Source: Pilaira anomala
Taxonomy: Eukaryota > Mucoromycota > Mucoromycetes > Mucorales > Mucoraceae
Direction: 5' to 3'
DNA: 64,000 nucleotides
NCBI GenBank assembly: GCA_025716855.1
Contig: JAIXMQ010000076.1
Location: 1-64,000, forward strand
Positions 1 to 11,372 of this stretch are shown one piece after another (within the stretch, counting starts at the first letter, position 1; every line of letters begins with the position of its first letter). Under the pieces are notes generated by a model. The model had not been told where the DNA came from and ran no database searches. It worked only from the letters and a program-made list of their open reading frames with translations. The position numbers were made by a program, and so were the translations under genes.

Positions 1-672
1 TTTTATGCTTGTATCTTCTAGCATCTTCCAGAGATTTCTCTTTGACCTATATACATCTGTATTTCTAAGCACCATTTTCAATTAAAATTAAGCTGATAAT
101 TGTAAAATATTATCTCTATGTACATGTAAATGTCAAATATACATGACATAGTATGGTAACTTGACAACATATATGCTGTTGTATGGATGATTTATGCAAG
201 ACACATTTTTTACTTATAAAATCTGAAGTTAAATTATTGCTTTCAGTAGCCAATAGAATTACATTTCATAGAAGGAAACTGCGATTTAATTATTACTTTT
301 AGGAAACCTACAGGGTGGCGCCCCGAGAAAGTTTCCCAGCTAAAAAATTGGAGATAACTCCTTTTTATTCCCTTTCGTTATTTGTTCAAAACCAATTGTC
401 TCTATAAGACGTATTATATTCTGGTAGGGGGCAATGTCGTATTTACTCCTATAATTAAACAGAATACAATTACATCTTATATAGTTCATAGTTATAATAT
501 ACACGATATATTATAACATTGGTATATTAAGTGACACATTCAAGTCCTTATTATTCGAATCATGACTACTTTAATTTATACTTTACCTTCTCTACCTATC
601 ACAGCGGATCACTATAAATTATTATTAACAGTAGTCCTTCCGCGGTCAGTGACAGGCATTTAAGGTGATATA
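1..672. other. AT-rich flank, no gene seen
   Basis: No open frame of note on either strand. A short GC-richer patch near 310-350 (around GGTGGCGCCCCGAG) stands out but has no partner repeat in the window. The TA at 671-672 is the left copy of the dinucleotide that brackets the mariner element. Confidence 0.6.
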
Positions 673-785
673 CTGTATTTTCACCGGATATTGAGAAAAA
701 GTGAGCTAATTTTTGGGAAAATTGAACTACCATTTTTGGGAAAGTATGACTGGTATTTTTGAGAAAAATTCAATACTATTTTTGG
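673..785. repeat. Left terminal inverted repeat of the mariner element
   Basis: 113 bp, identical in reverse complement to 2249-2361. Homology stops sharply at 785/2249. It is about four times longer than the roughly 28-bp ends of classical mariner. Confidence 0.95.
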
Positions 786-819
786 TAAAAATATTTTATT
801 AATTGAGAAAGTTAAAAGG

Positions 820-2189
820 CTAAAGTTTTTCTTCCAGGGCCAAACAACGCTCAAAAAACGAGACAGAGTGTCTTATCCAACCTTGGCAGTCTTTGAGAGT
901 TACTTCCGAACATGACTTCATGATTCTTGGAGTTAAAGTGTCTCCATTGTCGAAAGCTTCCCTCTTTACACCAAACTTTACCTTCGACCAAAGCTCCTCG
1001 ATTGGATTCAGGAAAGGTGAATATGGTGGAAGGTATATACATTTATAACCTCTTTTTTCAATGCAAGATCTTACTGTTGCGGGCTTGTGAATGGGAGCAT
1101 TGTCCATAACGAGATAATGTCCTTTCAAATTGTTTTTATCTAAAACGTCCATAACGTTTTCTAAATAGCCTAGGTAATGCTCTGTTCTAGTTCCTATTCT
1201 AGCTGTAGTTGTTACAACCGTGCCATCAGCCTTTCTTTTTTTGCTACCTGCCACTGTGATTGGTTTTCTTAAAGAAATATCGATAACTCCCTGAGCAGAA
1301 ATGGCTCCAAGGATAGTAATGGAAGTGCCTCGAGAGGTAGGAATAATCGACTTTGCAGGCACACCTTTTCTAGACCAACCTCTAGAACGGCTGATATGAA
1401 GGTTAAAGCCTGCTTCATCAAGAAAAACACAGTTTTTTTCAAAATCCAAATCTTTGTTGGCCATCCACTCGAGGACAGCTTCTCGTCGTTTAAGTCTTAC
1501 CTCTTCCGAATTACGTTTTTCTGGAAGCTTTTCCAATCTCTTAAAGCTCAATGCACAGTGTTGACGAATATGATTATAAAAGGCTGTTTTACTAATCTTG
1601 AGTTCAGGATATTCGTTCAAAAGCTTGTGCCTCATTTGTTCTAAAGTCACAGGTGCATAACTATCAACTATGCTGATGATAAAAAGAGTATGTTGCTCTT
1701 TCATAATAGCATTAGTACCCTTACTGGGTCCTCTTTTTTTACTAGGAGCAATAGTATCAAATTCTTCCCATTGCTTTTTGAAACGATAAGCCGTGCTCTT
1801 AGTTATGCCTGCATCTGCAGCTGCGTCTTTTACTGGTACTTGTTCAATAATTAAAGATAAAAAGCGAGATATTTGATCGGAGTTGTAGCTACGATAAGTG
1901 CCTCTTTCCTTTTTAACGTTGCTTTTTACAGTCAAAGCGTTGGAAAATACTTCTATTCTACTACTGGTGCTAATTTTCTCAATATTTTATTACTGTTTTC
2001 TCTTTCTTCGTCCTTTTCCTCTTGAGAAAACTCTTCTAGTAAGACTTCATCAACCTCCATGGCTTCGAGACCATACTCGAACTTTGCTCTCATCATTGAC
2101 ATGAGACTTACTGTTACTTCTCTCGTAAGTTCATCTGAGCCGCCTTGCTCATTAAGAGATAAGTATTCGAGATCCATGTTATCGAGCAT
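820..2189 (-). CDS. Tc1/mariner-type DDE transposase, probably two exons
   Basis: The main frame (820-1935, about 371 codons) has an N-terminal helix-turn-helix region and a DDE integrase fold: first Asp in VFLDEAGF, second in LVMDNAPIH, Glu in NPIEELW, with 34 residues between the second Asp and the Glu (DD34E). The frame has no ATG at its start. Upstream, 1953-2189 holds an ATG-started acidic frame of 78 codons. A 41-bp intron at complement(1953..1993), donor GTAATA and acceptor TAG, would join the two in phase (complement(join(820..1952,1994..2189))), giving a start codon and a longer N-terminus. The join is inferred; a frameshift is the alternative. No stop interrupts the catalytic part, so it looks functional. 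Confidence 0.85.
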
Positions 2190-2248
2190 ATTTGAAAGTT
2201 AAACTTAAAGTAAATAAAAGTGCTTACAAAAAAAAAGCTCGAGAATTC

Positions 2249-2361
2249 CCAAAAATAGTATTGAATTTTTCTCAAAAATACCAGTCATACTTTCCCAAAA
2301 ATGGTAGTTCAATTTTCCCAAAAATTAGCTCACTTTTTCTCAATATCCGGTGAAAATACAG
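2249..2361. repeat. Right terminal inverted repeat of the mariner element
   Basis: Exact reverse complement of 673-785; followed by the TA at 2362-2363. Confidence 0.95.
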
Positions 2362-2363
2362 TA

Positions 2364-2775
2364 TATCTTTATGCAGTAACTCAGGTTTCACCAATAAATT
2401 TATCTTGACAAATCCTTATAGTTCTTCCGCTACGGTAGAACTATATTGAAAGAACGATGTCTGTTATTAAAAGTGATAATTTGGTATAAAAGGAACACTA
2501 ATTTTTACTATGAATTACTCTCCATTAAAATAAAGGATCACAAAGAGGCTCATTTCTTTTCTTGTCTTTCTTACATTTTATTACCAAATAAACAATAAAT
2601 AAATAAATTTACCAATTGTCACAAAATGGTTTGCAGTTTAGTAATCAATAAAACTTTTGAAGTAGTAGTTAATCCATATTCAACTTCTAAAAATGGTCAG
2701 TTATTCCCGATTAACAGTAGTTTGTTGATCAAAAATCCCTTCAAATAAATGGCCACACGTATTAAAAAAAAATAG
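2364..2775. other. Spacer, nothing recognised
   Basis: AT-rich sequence of about 410 bp between the mariner element and the reverse-transcriptase fragment; no open frame, RNA or repeat seen. Confidence 0.5.
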
Positions 2776-3319
2776 GTACCGTATTCCTTTTCTAAAATAT
2801 TGCCTTTTATTTCAGCAATAGACGAAATATAAAATCAACATCATCGGTTCCCTCAACTTTCTCAAACACAACATATTAGTTATTATCAAAGCAGAAGTAA
2901 CGGAAAGGATTCATACAGATTATCAACACTATTACTCAGGTTTTCATTCGACATTGTTTACTGTAACATTTACAAGATCTATTAAATACAGTGGAATTGA
3001 ACAAAAACTATCAGGTCTAGGATTCTTGGTCAACCAAAAAAAAACCCCAAGTAGCTCCCTTTTCAACCACAATTCAACGTCTTGGTTTTCTCATCAACAA
3101 AGAAAATATGACCCTCACAGTATCTACCAACAAAATATGAGACATAAGTTGTATAACTCAAAATTATTACATCAAACTACTCTAAAACTAACGGCGTTGG
3201 CATCTTTTATTGAAAAGGGATTAATACCTTTTTGGTAGTATTGCTAGCAAGGCTACATATTAGACAGTTAAATTGAACAAAGAATTGCTACGGAGTCATT
3301 AACACTGATCCGTTAACTA
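2776..3319 (+). pseudogene. DIRS-like reverse-transcriptase fragment (copy A)
   Basis: Translation in shifting frames gives the end of a reverse-transcriptase palm and the start of the thumb: a piece reading DFLVNQKK, then TTIQRLGFLINKENMTLTV, then SKLLHQTTLKLTALASF. The pattern 'P..TIQ.LGF.I....MTL.V' followed by 'LASFIGKA' is the arrangement in DIRS-type and related reverse transcriptases. Frames are broken by stops and indels, so the copy is dead. A second copy, about 85-90% identical by eye, lies in opposite orientation at 48583-49146. No catalytic YxDD box or recombinase gene was found beside it. The DIRS assignment is inference from the motif spacing. Confidence 0.55.
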
Positions 3320-3537
3320 CATAGTATAATGGTGGATTTAACATTTACAACAATGATGGAATAATCATTCTTTTATTTATCCCCAAAAAGCATCATCACA
3401 AACGGTATACTGGATTATATATGACAGGTTGGGGTATAATTGAGGAGCTAAAAACTATTTTTGATACTTGAAATCAAGAAATCCAGTCCTAACATAATAT
3501 AGACTATCCCGAGTTATTTATTCATTTATTTATTATA

Positions 3538-4466
3538 GAGAGCTATTAAATACCACCCGCTTAATTTTCTTATATCGGTTTTCTGCCACCCACCACTTTT
3601 TCATTTTTTTTCCAAATCACCCAGTTTTTAAAAAAAGTGGAAATCTCACTTTTTTTTTTAAAAAAAAATCTCTGGCACCCACTTCTTGTATTTTAAACAA
3701 AATATTCCATTTTTTTTTTGGCTTTTTTTTTTTTTTTTTTTTTTTTTTTAGATGTTTTTGACAAAGAAAAAAAAATTCCTAAGCACTTAAAGATTATCAG
3801 TTACTCAGAACAAAACTAAAATTATCATAATACGATTGTTGAATGATAGCTACGATGATCAAAGATAATATAGCTTGAGCTAGCTAATAATCTATGATAT
3901 ACACTGCATGTAACTACACATTGTTTTAATAAGATATCTATAGGCAATCTTTATTTTTTGGTTTATGTATATGTATGTATATGTGAAAAAAGTTTTTTTT
4001 AGGAAGATGTTGACTAGTTAGAAGGGGTCTCCAAACCTATTATAAATGGTTGTATTAGATATATTTATAAAAAGTTTTCACGTATTTGATTTGTCTATAA
4101 CATACCAAGCTTTGGTACAAAATGTAAAATCATATATCACAAAGATCTTTTAAAATTGGGATCTTTTGCGCATTTTTTCACACTCAAGTTTCCAGAATCT
4201 TGAATGTGGTCTTGGCCACAATATTTTGACCGACTTTTTCATGTTACCATGATAGAGGTAAATACAATTTTTTTTTTATTATTAAATTCAATTATAGTAC
4301 GAAAGCAAAATATCTAAGTGCTTAAAAAAAAATTGTCAAAAACGTCAAAAAAAAACACGGTAAAAAGTTCAGAAAAAAAAATGGGTTTTGGAAAAAAAAA
4401 TGAAAAAGTGGTGGGTAGCAGAAACCCCATATAAAAAAATTAAGTGGGTGGTATTTAAGTTTTCTC
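3538..4466. mobile_element. 929-bp non-autonomous inverted-repeat (MITE/foldback) element
   Basis: The left end (GAGAGCTATTAAATACCACC) and the reverse complement of the right end (GAGAAAACTTAAATACCACC) match, and the similarity continues inward through CACCCACCACTTTTTCATT, with a weaker inner block (GTTTTTGACAA ... AAGCACTTA) near 3750-3795 and 4305-4350. Both ends are flanked by TTATA (3533-3537 and 4467-4471), a candidate 5-bp target duplication. There is no coding capacity; the interior is homopolymer-rich. The family is not recognised. The ends could fold into an imperfect stem of 150-250 bp. Confidence 0.75.
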
Positions 4467-4499
4467 TTATAAAACTACAATGATACTATCAGGACAACA

Positions 4500-5540
4500 G
4501 CCACGAGAAGGCGGAAACACATCTGGTCCCAAAAATATTACCGCTTGTAAAGTGTTAGTGGATGCAATAAAACCCAAGATACGATCAACTGTATCTGCTC
4601 ATGCAAGCATATTGTGTTAGACATACGATCACGTCCTGCGGTCTATTTATCCGCCACAAACTAACGGTACCCTATTCTGTATTGTCAAACAAGTAGAAGA
4701 TTCACAAAAGTCACTCAACTAACGAGACATACAATCAAGACATCCCGCTCTTACTACTTATTATCCGTACCGAATACCAGCAAGCAAATAATTTTGATTA
4801 TAAAACAAGGCGCATTGTTCAAGGGTCCTTGCTTCCTTCTCGTCTGAGCCGAAGCCCAACTTGTATGATACTACTAATATAATCACTTCACTATAAGGCC
4901 CTTGCTTTACACTCAATGAGGTTGTTACAATTACTGCAAAACGGAGGACATATGCCCAGACTACCCAGAACTTTTGACCAGCGAAATCGTCACATTCAAT
5001 ACCAAGAAACCAAGAGCTACCAAATAAGACATCCAAACAACAAACTGCACTTGCTCTTCCATACACTACCACTTCACTATCACGCATTGGCTGCATTACT
5101 CCGAAAGTATACCAGATCACCCAGTCTTCCCCTTATTGATAAGTACCCCTCATCCGTAGTACAGCCACCCAACACTAGTTCATGCTATAATATCTTGAGC
5201 TATGTACAGTGACAACCAAGAGGTGAACACCACTTCAGCGAGTAGTCTTGTACCAAAACTACTCCTAGAAAAATCAAACGTCTATAAAAAGTATGCATCC
5301 TTAGTACTAACAACCTTTTCATTTAAAATACAGTGGACTTCCCGAAGGCTTCTACGCGAAATGATGGCGTACAATCTTTGAAAAGACCTGAGATTACCAT
5401 ACGAAGAGGTTCTGCATCCCTTGCTCCTTGACCTATGGGTTTTTGATAAAGTATATCTTGTCTAGACTCGGTAGGGGAGTTACGGGATTGAAGGTTTACT
5501 CTTTTCTCAGCCAACCCCTGTCTTGAAAGTGTCTTGCACC
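4500..5540 (+). pseudogene. Decayed retroelement, probable Ty3/gypsy-type integrase relic
   Basis: The base composition is less AT-rich than the flanks and short coding-like pieces appear, but every frame is broken. Near 4643-4670 one frame reads IYPPQTNGT, resembling the HPQTNG motif of Ty3-type integrases; about 100 bp later DIPLLLLIIRT resembles the 'ip..l.ayRt' motif that follows it. The spacing is shorter than usual, implying a deletion. Reverse-strand frames such as 4761-5120 and 5323-5514 have no recognisable content. It could be another element class; the call rests on two short motifs. Confidence 0.35.
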
Positions 5541-7100
5541 GATGGAATATCTAAAGTACTGGCCTTTTTTTTCTATTTTGATTTGTATGTACAGTTTGTT
5601 ATAATGTCCACCATTCAAACCAGAGAAATATTTACAATATTGGAGATATATACAAGGTTTTGACAACGAATTTTGGTACTTACAGGAGATATTATATATA
5701 TGTACAATGTTGTCGTTGAGAGAGGAGAAATATTTACAGTTTTTTTCAAGTTTCCAGCACTTTCTTTTTTTTTGATTTTTTTTTTTTTGATTTTGTATTT
5801 TTTTTTTTTTTTTTTTTTTTGGGGGCTGACGGATACTTTAGAACCGTCACCAACACTTCAGAGCATGGCCGAGAAAAAAAATAAACCTAGAATCCTGTAA
5901 GTCCCTTACAAAGACTAAACAAGATAGACAATAACAATAATACCATTGGGCAAAGGTCAAGCAATACAGAACCAATCCATACGATGAAGAACTCAAGCCA
6001 TTCCGCTCCACCACAGACAAAAGGACGCACCATATCTATACAAAAGAGGCTATCGGCACCTCCGCAACACCATTTATAGAAAATATAATCACTTAGGTCT
6101 CAACATGCTACTACACTACTACAAGCTTCCATGATAAAAACGTTGAGAAGTACTGCGGTTCATTCAAGATGTAAATAAGCAATTCCTAATGTTGTACACC
6201 ACATCAGAGAAATACAAATCAAAGAGAGTCAACTGATTTTACTAACATACCCCGTCGTAACCATCACCACGTACGCAACTGGATTACCTTTTCGTGTATC
6301 AAGAGATGAGCTGTCATCCTTCCGTCATCCTTCCGTCTACATCCAGTAAGAACCAGATCAGTACCAAAATTCAAATTGCGGTCTAACTACTCGCCAGATA
6401 CATCTACACCTTCCTTTCGTCACCATAAAAGTAGGTTTCGCTTGAGTACGGTTTAGAGAAGAAGGGAAAAAAAGAAAAAAAAAAGAAAACAAGCATTAAA
6501 AAAAAATTGTTTTATGTCAAAAGTAAACAATGATAGGTTTTCGTATTATTTCAGGCTCTGGTTTGATGGCCACTGTATTACATCATAACGCCAGTACACT
6601 GTGTGAAAAAGAAATTTGGCATAAAATTTTCCCATTATGGGGAAAGCTTAGCTTAGACAGATTTGTTATACGATATTACACCCAAATAATTTAGAAATCA
6701 CAAAATGACACGTGGATTTCTTATTGGTACCATATTTTTTTCACACGCCACATAGGTTTATTTTTCTTTTCTGTTGAAGCTGCCAAATATTATGTTCGGT
6801 ATTACTATTTGATTCTCCTCATCGCTCTTTTTTTTTCGATATCTATTTACAATTTAGCACAAACTTTTATAATAGTTTGCTACTATCTTTTTTTTTTTGT
6901 GCTAACAAAGTTGTTACTTTGAAAACGTACAAACAAAAAAAGACAAAGATCTTTTTATGTAAAAATAAATGTTTATTACTACACACATATATAATTTTCT
7001 AACCATGCATCTTTTCTTTTTAAAAAAAAAAACGACAATGAAATGTAAAGCTCTTTATATAATAATCTCTGAGCAGTTAATTTATTTTTTGTTTTTCTGC
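5541..7100. other. Gene-free region with retroelement-like debris
   Basis: Poly-T runs lie around 5760-5820. 5830-6440 is coding-like in composition but full of stops, with no family recognised. At 6596-6640 and 6715-6760 facing copies of GTGTGAAAAARAAAT look like worn ends of a Tc1-like MITE of about 150 bp; no clear TA duplication was found. The rest is AT-rich spacer. Confidence 0.35.
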
Positions 7101-7230
7101 GTCATTTATAATCATTTATGTCAAGCAATATTTTTTTTTTCTTTTTAAGATGATGAGGAAAAAAGAACCGGTGTGCCTTTTTTATACCCAACAACATTTT
7201 TCAGCCAATGAAGATCTCTTTGACATAGGT
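7101..7230. repeat. Dispersed repeat, copy 1 (other copy at 47397-47524)
   Basis: About 130 bp, from GTCATTTATAATCATTTATG to GATCTCTTTGACATAGGT, closely matches 47397-47524 in the same orientation with small indels, mostly in a T run. No terminal repeats or coding content are visible. Probably a fragment of a dispersed element. Confidence 0.7.
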
Positions 7231-7649
7231 AGAATAAACAGATTCTCAAAATGTAAAAAATCAATGAATTTAAATTTTGAAGTTTAAATAGTAAATGCTC
7301 AATTGTAATCGTTTTCTTCAATTTAATTATATTTTACGTTATAGCTTAAAACATGTCCCTCTTAAGTGTCGTTTTCCATATTAGCTTAGCTTACATTATT
7401 ATTCAGCGTTTCCATAGGTACCGGTTTCAGAATTTTTTTATCAAACCCAGTAAAAACTAGTCTTTTAACTTTTAAAATTTTATTGTACCGGTTTCAGTTA
7501 TACATTTAGTTCTTCGAGACGAAATTTATGCACTTACAATTGACGCTCAAACACCTCATTGACAGCTAAGATTTTTAGCAACAGGAAATTTATGATATTT
7601 ATCGATTCCCTGTACAATAAATCTCACGGACGTTTAACTTATTTCATAT

Positions 7650-8900
7650 TTATACACATAAAAATAATAAATTTCTTTATCATTATAGATAAGTATTAAC
7701 AAGCGACATTAAATTCAAGGAGTGGCTTCAAACGTCTGACCACTCGATCCAATTGTATTTTATGATGTAAAATTTGGTTAAAAGTCATAGAAACAATAGC
7801 ATTTGAAACAAAAATAATTCAAAGATGACATTTGGTTAGCTAATCTGTTACTGAAATGGCTTCTCTCTTTCCATAATCTTAATTTTGTTTCATTAAAAAC
7901 AGAATGTAAAGCAGTATGTGGTTATAGCTCTTGGGCCCAAATAATGATTTTCACTGCACATTTTGATAACACACTTGCAACTGTCAGACATCGATTTGAT
8001 AATTATGTTAATTATCTCAACGTCAGTGCTCTTTCACGCTTCTCTCAAATATAGCTTAAACTCTTCAGTATTGTTGATGAAGCGCCATATTTAAATCTAT
8101 CGAACAATTTTGGTCTCCCTTGGAAGGTATGATCAGATGTTAAAAACTTTGAGTAGACCAGAAATGAACCCATCATTCATCTGCGGAGCCATTCTCTTGT
8201 AGTTATCGTTTCATTTGCAAGCCATTATGAAAAGTAGCATTAGCGTATTCAACTTTCAAATTATTTTATCTCAATTTATAAACCCAAGAAAGTTAACTGT
8301 CAGTCAAGCATGTCCCATAGGTATCTTGATTGATGTTTTAATCTATCATCACCAACAAATAGCCAGCTATAATACAGCTCCAGCAGGCCATGTCTGGGTA
8401 TTTACATATTATTTTTATGATACATATCTTTTGTTTGCTATTCACATTGCACGAAAGCCACGTCGTTACCAATAAATACGGTTCCTCAGGTCACATAACA
8501 CTCTTCCAATCTTCAAGTGACCAAGTGTTTTTACTTTCATCCCATTTCAAAAAATTTACTATTTAGTCTAAAAACAATTCAGGTTTATATGATGGAAAAA
8601 TGTGACTTATATTCCATATCATTCAAATATTTGGCCATGGTGTCCCGACAAGCATCAATAGTCGTTGCAAGAATTTTTGTATAATATTTTGATGGCTCAA
8701 ACCGTAAATCACATTTAATCATTTAAGATACCCTTTTTTTATGTCCAGTTATCTAAGGAGGACCTCCGATACGGTTGTCTTCTGGGTTTTTTGCACCAGA
8801 CTTTTTGAAACTTTGGTAAGCGTCATTAACAGTGTAAGGAGCTAATTTTATAGACTTGTAAAATTCTAGCTAAACTATGGAGACGATCTTTATTAATTCA
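7650..8900 (-). pseudogene. Degenerate Tc1-like transposase
   Basis: Minus-strand translation gives pieces in the order of a Tc1 transposase: an HTH-like GAKNPEDNRIGGPP region (about 8760-8800), then FLKWDESKNTWSLEDWKSVM followed by a stop in place of the expected Trp and PEEP in place of SDE (about 8470-8560), a piece resembling 'VWGC' (near 8390), and a ruined C-terminus. The first catalytic Asp is replaced, and many stops and frameshifts occur. It belongs to a different subgroup from the element at 673-2361, with no similarity at sequence level. It ends about 200 bp from the 3' end of the CorA gene. Confidence 0.6.
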
Positions 8901-9103
8901 TTGAGTTCTTAACACAGTATTAAATATGGAAATAATACTGTTACATCTTTGATAATATAATCCATTTCTAACGTCAGTTCAAAAAAATTATAGAATGGAT
9001 AAGGCACCTCGTTTCTTTTTTTCCTCGTTGCTTGACTAAAGAACAAATGCTCTATTAATTTATTATTTTTAAATTTAAAAAGTCCCATAAACGGTTGGAA
9101 ATT

Positions 9104-10924
9104 CTACAAAAATCCTGTTCTTTTCCCGATAGCTACCATAACTATTACATATAAGAGCATTCCCATGGCTATCCAAAAGAACCAGACAAGATCGTGTTTC
9201 TCCCCACCTGGTACTTGGACGTTCATACCAAACAAACTACCAACTAGATTCTATAAATTATACTTGTAAATAATGATTATCCTCATATTTATTTTATAAA
9301 TTAACAGTTTATATACCAAAGGTACGACGATAGTAGCAAAGAAAGTCAATCTATTAATGACTCCATTAGTAGTGTTACCAGCCAAAGACAGTTCAATTGA
9401 AATTTGGCCCAAATAGTTTCTATGAGCGCGACCCAGAATAAGATCATAATGGTTTACATTTTGCAACATTGTGAGAATGTGATCTACATAACGAATTAGA
9501 TTAAAGCATTACTAACATTCTTCTTCCTCAACTATTATAATTACCTTGAATGTCACCAAGGTATAGAGTAACTTCATGATGAGCTTTAACCTCTTCTTGT
9601 TTCAGGTACACTTCCTTAGATGGATCCTCTCCACCATTTATTAATTGCGTTTCCAATATCATATTATTGTATTCTATCTCCTTTATTTTATCTTCATATC
9701 GTTTGATTAAACTTTTTACGACATCAGCTTTAGGACCAAGTAACCTTAACAACTGCATGACAGTTTTTCTACAACTACCAATACGACTCAACATATCATT
9801 TTGCTCAGAGCCATTTAATACAAGCACAAGGTCATCAATAGAGTCAACCTCCACTTCTGTACGTTGTATAAGAGGGGCAAAACTATCTGTAATATTATCA
9901 ATTAAAGCGTAATTGATCCATTCTGGCGTCACTTTAATAAAATCTTTCAACTGATGGATACGACGTCGTACATTATCAGGATGGGGAAGGTCTTGAAATC
10001 GGAACTTTATGGACATAGCAATGTTAAAATTTTGCGATAATTTTGAAATTGAAATACAAAATACGTACAGTTAAGACCCCGTCCTTGAATACAATGATGT
10101 AAAAACTAACTGTATCAAGGTAACTTTGACTGTGATAATCATGATTAAAACTACGAAAACTGATAAACATGTAGTTCTGAAAAATTTCGCATTTCTCCCG
10201 AGATTCCTGGGCCTGGATATCTTCAGTCGTTAAAGGATGAATACGAAATATCTGTAATAATAATCATGAGCTAAGGTTTGCAAAAACTTTCATTCTAGTT
10301 TCTATACTTTACTTTACTGATAATACGCAATTCATTGTTAGTAGGTGCAAGAATATCAATCCACCAACCCGTGGTATCTATTAGTAGGTCAGCTACTGTT
10401 CTATCTTTTTCGATACTCTCTGGTGAACTCATATCGAGCAATTCTTTAAAAGAACAGCTTTTTAATGATCCAAGGTCAGCGGAATAAAAAGTGTATCTTT
10501 CTATATATTCGTTTACTTCTGATGGATCCTACTCATTGTAGTTAATTAATAAAGTAATTTATGTTAGCTTTAATTTATTGTTACTGACTCTGATGATATC
10601 TCCATAAAGACTATATTTTCTAGAAACTGAGAGTTTTTCGTTACTTTCTAGTAGATCGTCTAATCTCGCTGATATTTGTTGTTCTGACTTTTCCTCTTGT
10701 TTAGACACTTGGGAGTATTTTTGAACATAAGTATTTAATGTATCTAATACTACGGTTGAATGTTCTCCAAAAGTTTGAGACTCATACAATGGGTAACAAA
10801 CATCAATTTCAGTCGAGTTTCTTTTTTTTTGCTCGTCAATAGTGGAGAACTGATGTTCTTGGGGCATCATATCAAGAACATGATCACCAGAAGCTGAGGG
10901 TATTTGGTAGCTACTGTCTTCCAT
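9104..10924 (-). CDS. CorA-type Mg2+ transporter, ALR1/MNR2 family
   Basis: Predicted 500 aa from six exons: complement(join(9104..9250,9317..9483,9545..10004,10069..10251,10313..10518,10585..10924)); introns are 61-66 bp and all phases agree. It is a membrane magnesium channel of plasma membrane or vacuole. The signature is FGMN at about residues 459-462 (YGMN/GMN selectivity loop) between two C-terminal membrane helices (RLTFFATIVVPL and LVWFFWIAMGMLLYVIVMV). The cytosolic part carries IHPLTTEDIQAQE, FKDGVLTFRFQDLPHPDNVR and NYLGQISIEL, all typical of fungal ALR1/MNR2. The start is the ATG at 10924 in an A-rich context. An open frame continuing to 11160 could be an extra upstream exon. The protein is shorter at the N-terminus than yeast Alr1 (about 860 aa), closer to a minimal form. 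Confidence 0.92.
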
Positions 10925-11372
10925 TTTTTTTTCGTTAATTTATCTGGAGATTTTCTACAAAATAAAAGATTACTGTAACATTTATAAGAACAAGACTTTA
11001 ATCCCAAATATAACATTTTATGCAACCACAGAACTAACCGGAGCTTTAAACATGATTTACGTACGACTGTACTGCTTTTGAAGCCTTTTGTGCATGCATC
11101 ATAATTCTGGTTATTTCCATTATTTTCAGATATTAATTTCATACGTCTAGATAAGCTCACACGGACTTATGCATTCTTTGAGGAGGATAAATCTGCGTAG
11201 ATGTACTCGACTTTTATATCAGATTATGCTTGCCGCTGAAAATAACTAAAATATCAAAATACGTGTTCCTAATGTATTTTCTTCTTTAAAGTTTTTACAA
11301 GCTAGAACTCAATAAGTAAAAAAAAAATATGAATCTTTAAATCGTATTATAAGTATTTTATTTAGTTTAGAT
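10925..11372. other. Promoter/3' spacer between SRP72 and CorA genes
   Basis: This holds the upstream region of the CorA gene and the 3' region of SRP72, both on the minus strand. A 97-codon minus frame (10867-11160) begins with GTG and overlaps the CorA start in another frame; without a clean splice it is not called a gene. Confidence 0.5.

Larger units (their letters stand above)
673..2361 (-). mobile_element. Complete Tc1/mariner element with 113-bp perfect terminal inverted repeats
   Basis: Seen directly: the 113 bases at 673-785 are the exact reverse complement of 2249-2361. Both ends begin CTGTATTTTCACCGG and are bracketed by TA (671-672 and 2362-2363), the TA target duplication typical of the IS630-Tc1-mariner superfamily. 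Between the ends lies one long transposase frame plus an upstream acidic frame, both on the minus strand. The perfect identity of the ends and the undamaged transposase frame suggest a recent insertion, so the element may still be active. The ends contain internal repeats of TTTTTGGGAAA/TTTTTGAGAAA spaced about 30 bp apart, possible transposase binding sites (inference). A 401-bp relative lies at 46233-46633. Confidence 0.93.

Noticed and set aside
4761..5120. 119-codon minus frame as a membrane protein gene
   Set aside because: No ATG-supported homology; lies in a decayed retroelement and appears by chance.
5673..5900. 75-codon frame with hydrophobic stretch
   Set aside because: The hydrophobic part is translated poly-T; no real protein signal.
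8215..8475. 86-codon plus-strand frame
   Set aside because: Antisense to the degenerate Tc1 transposase.
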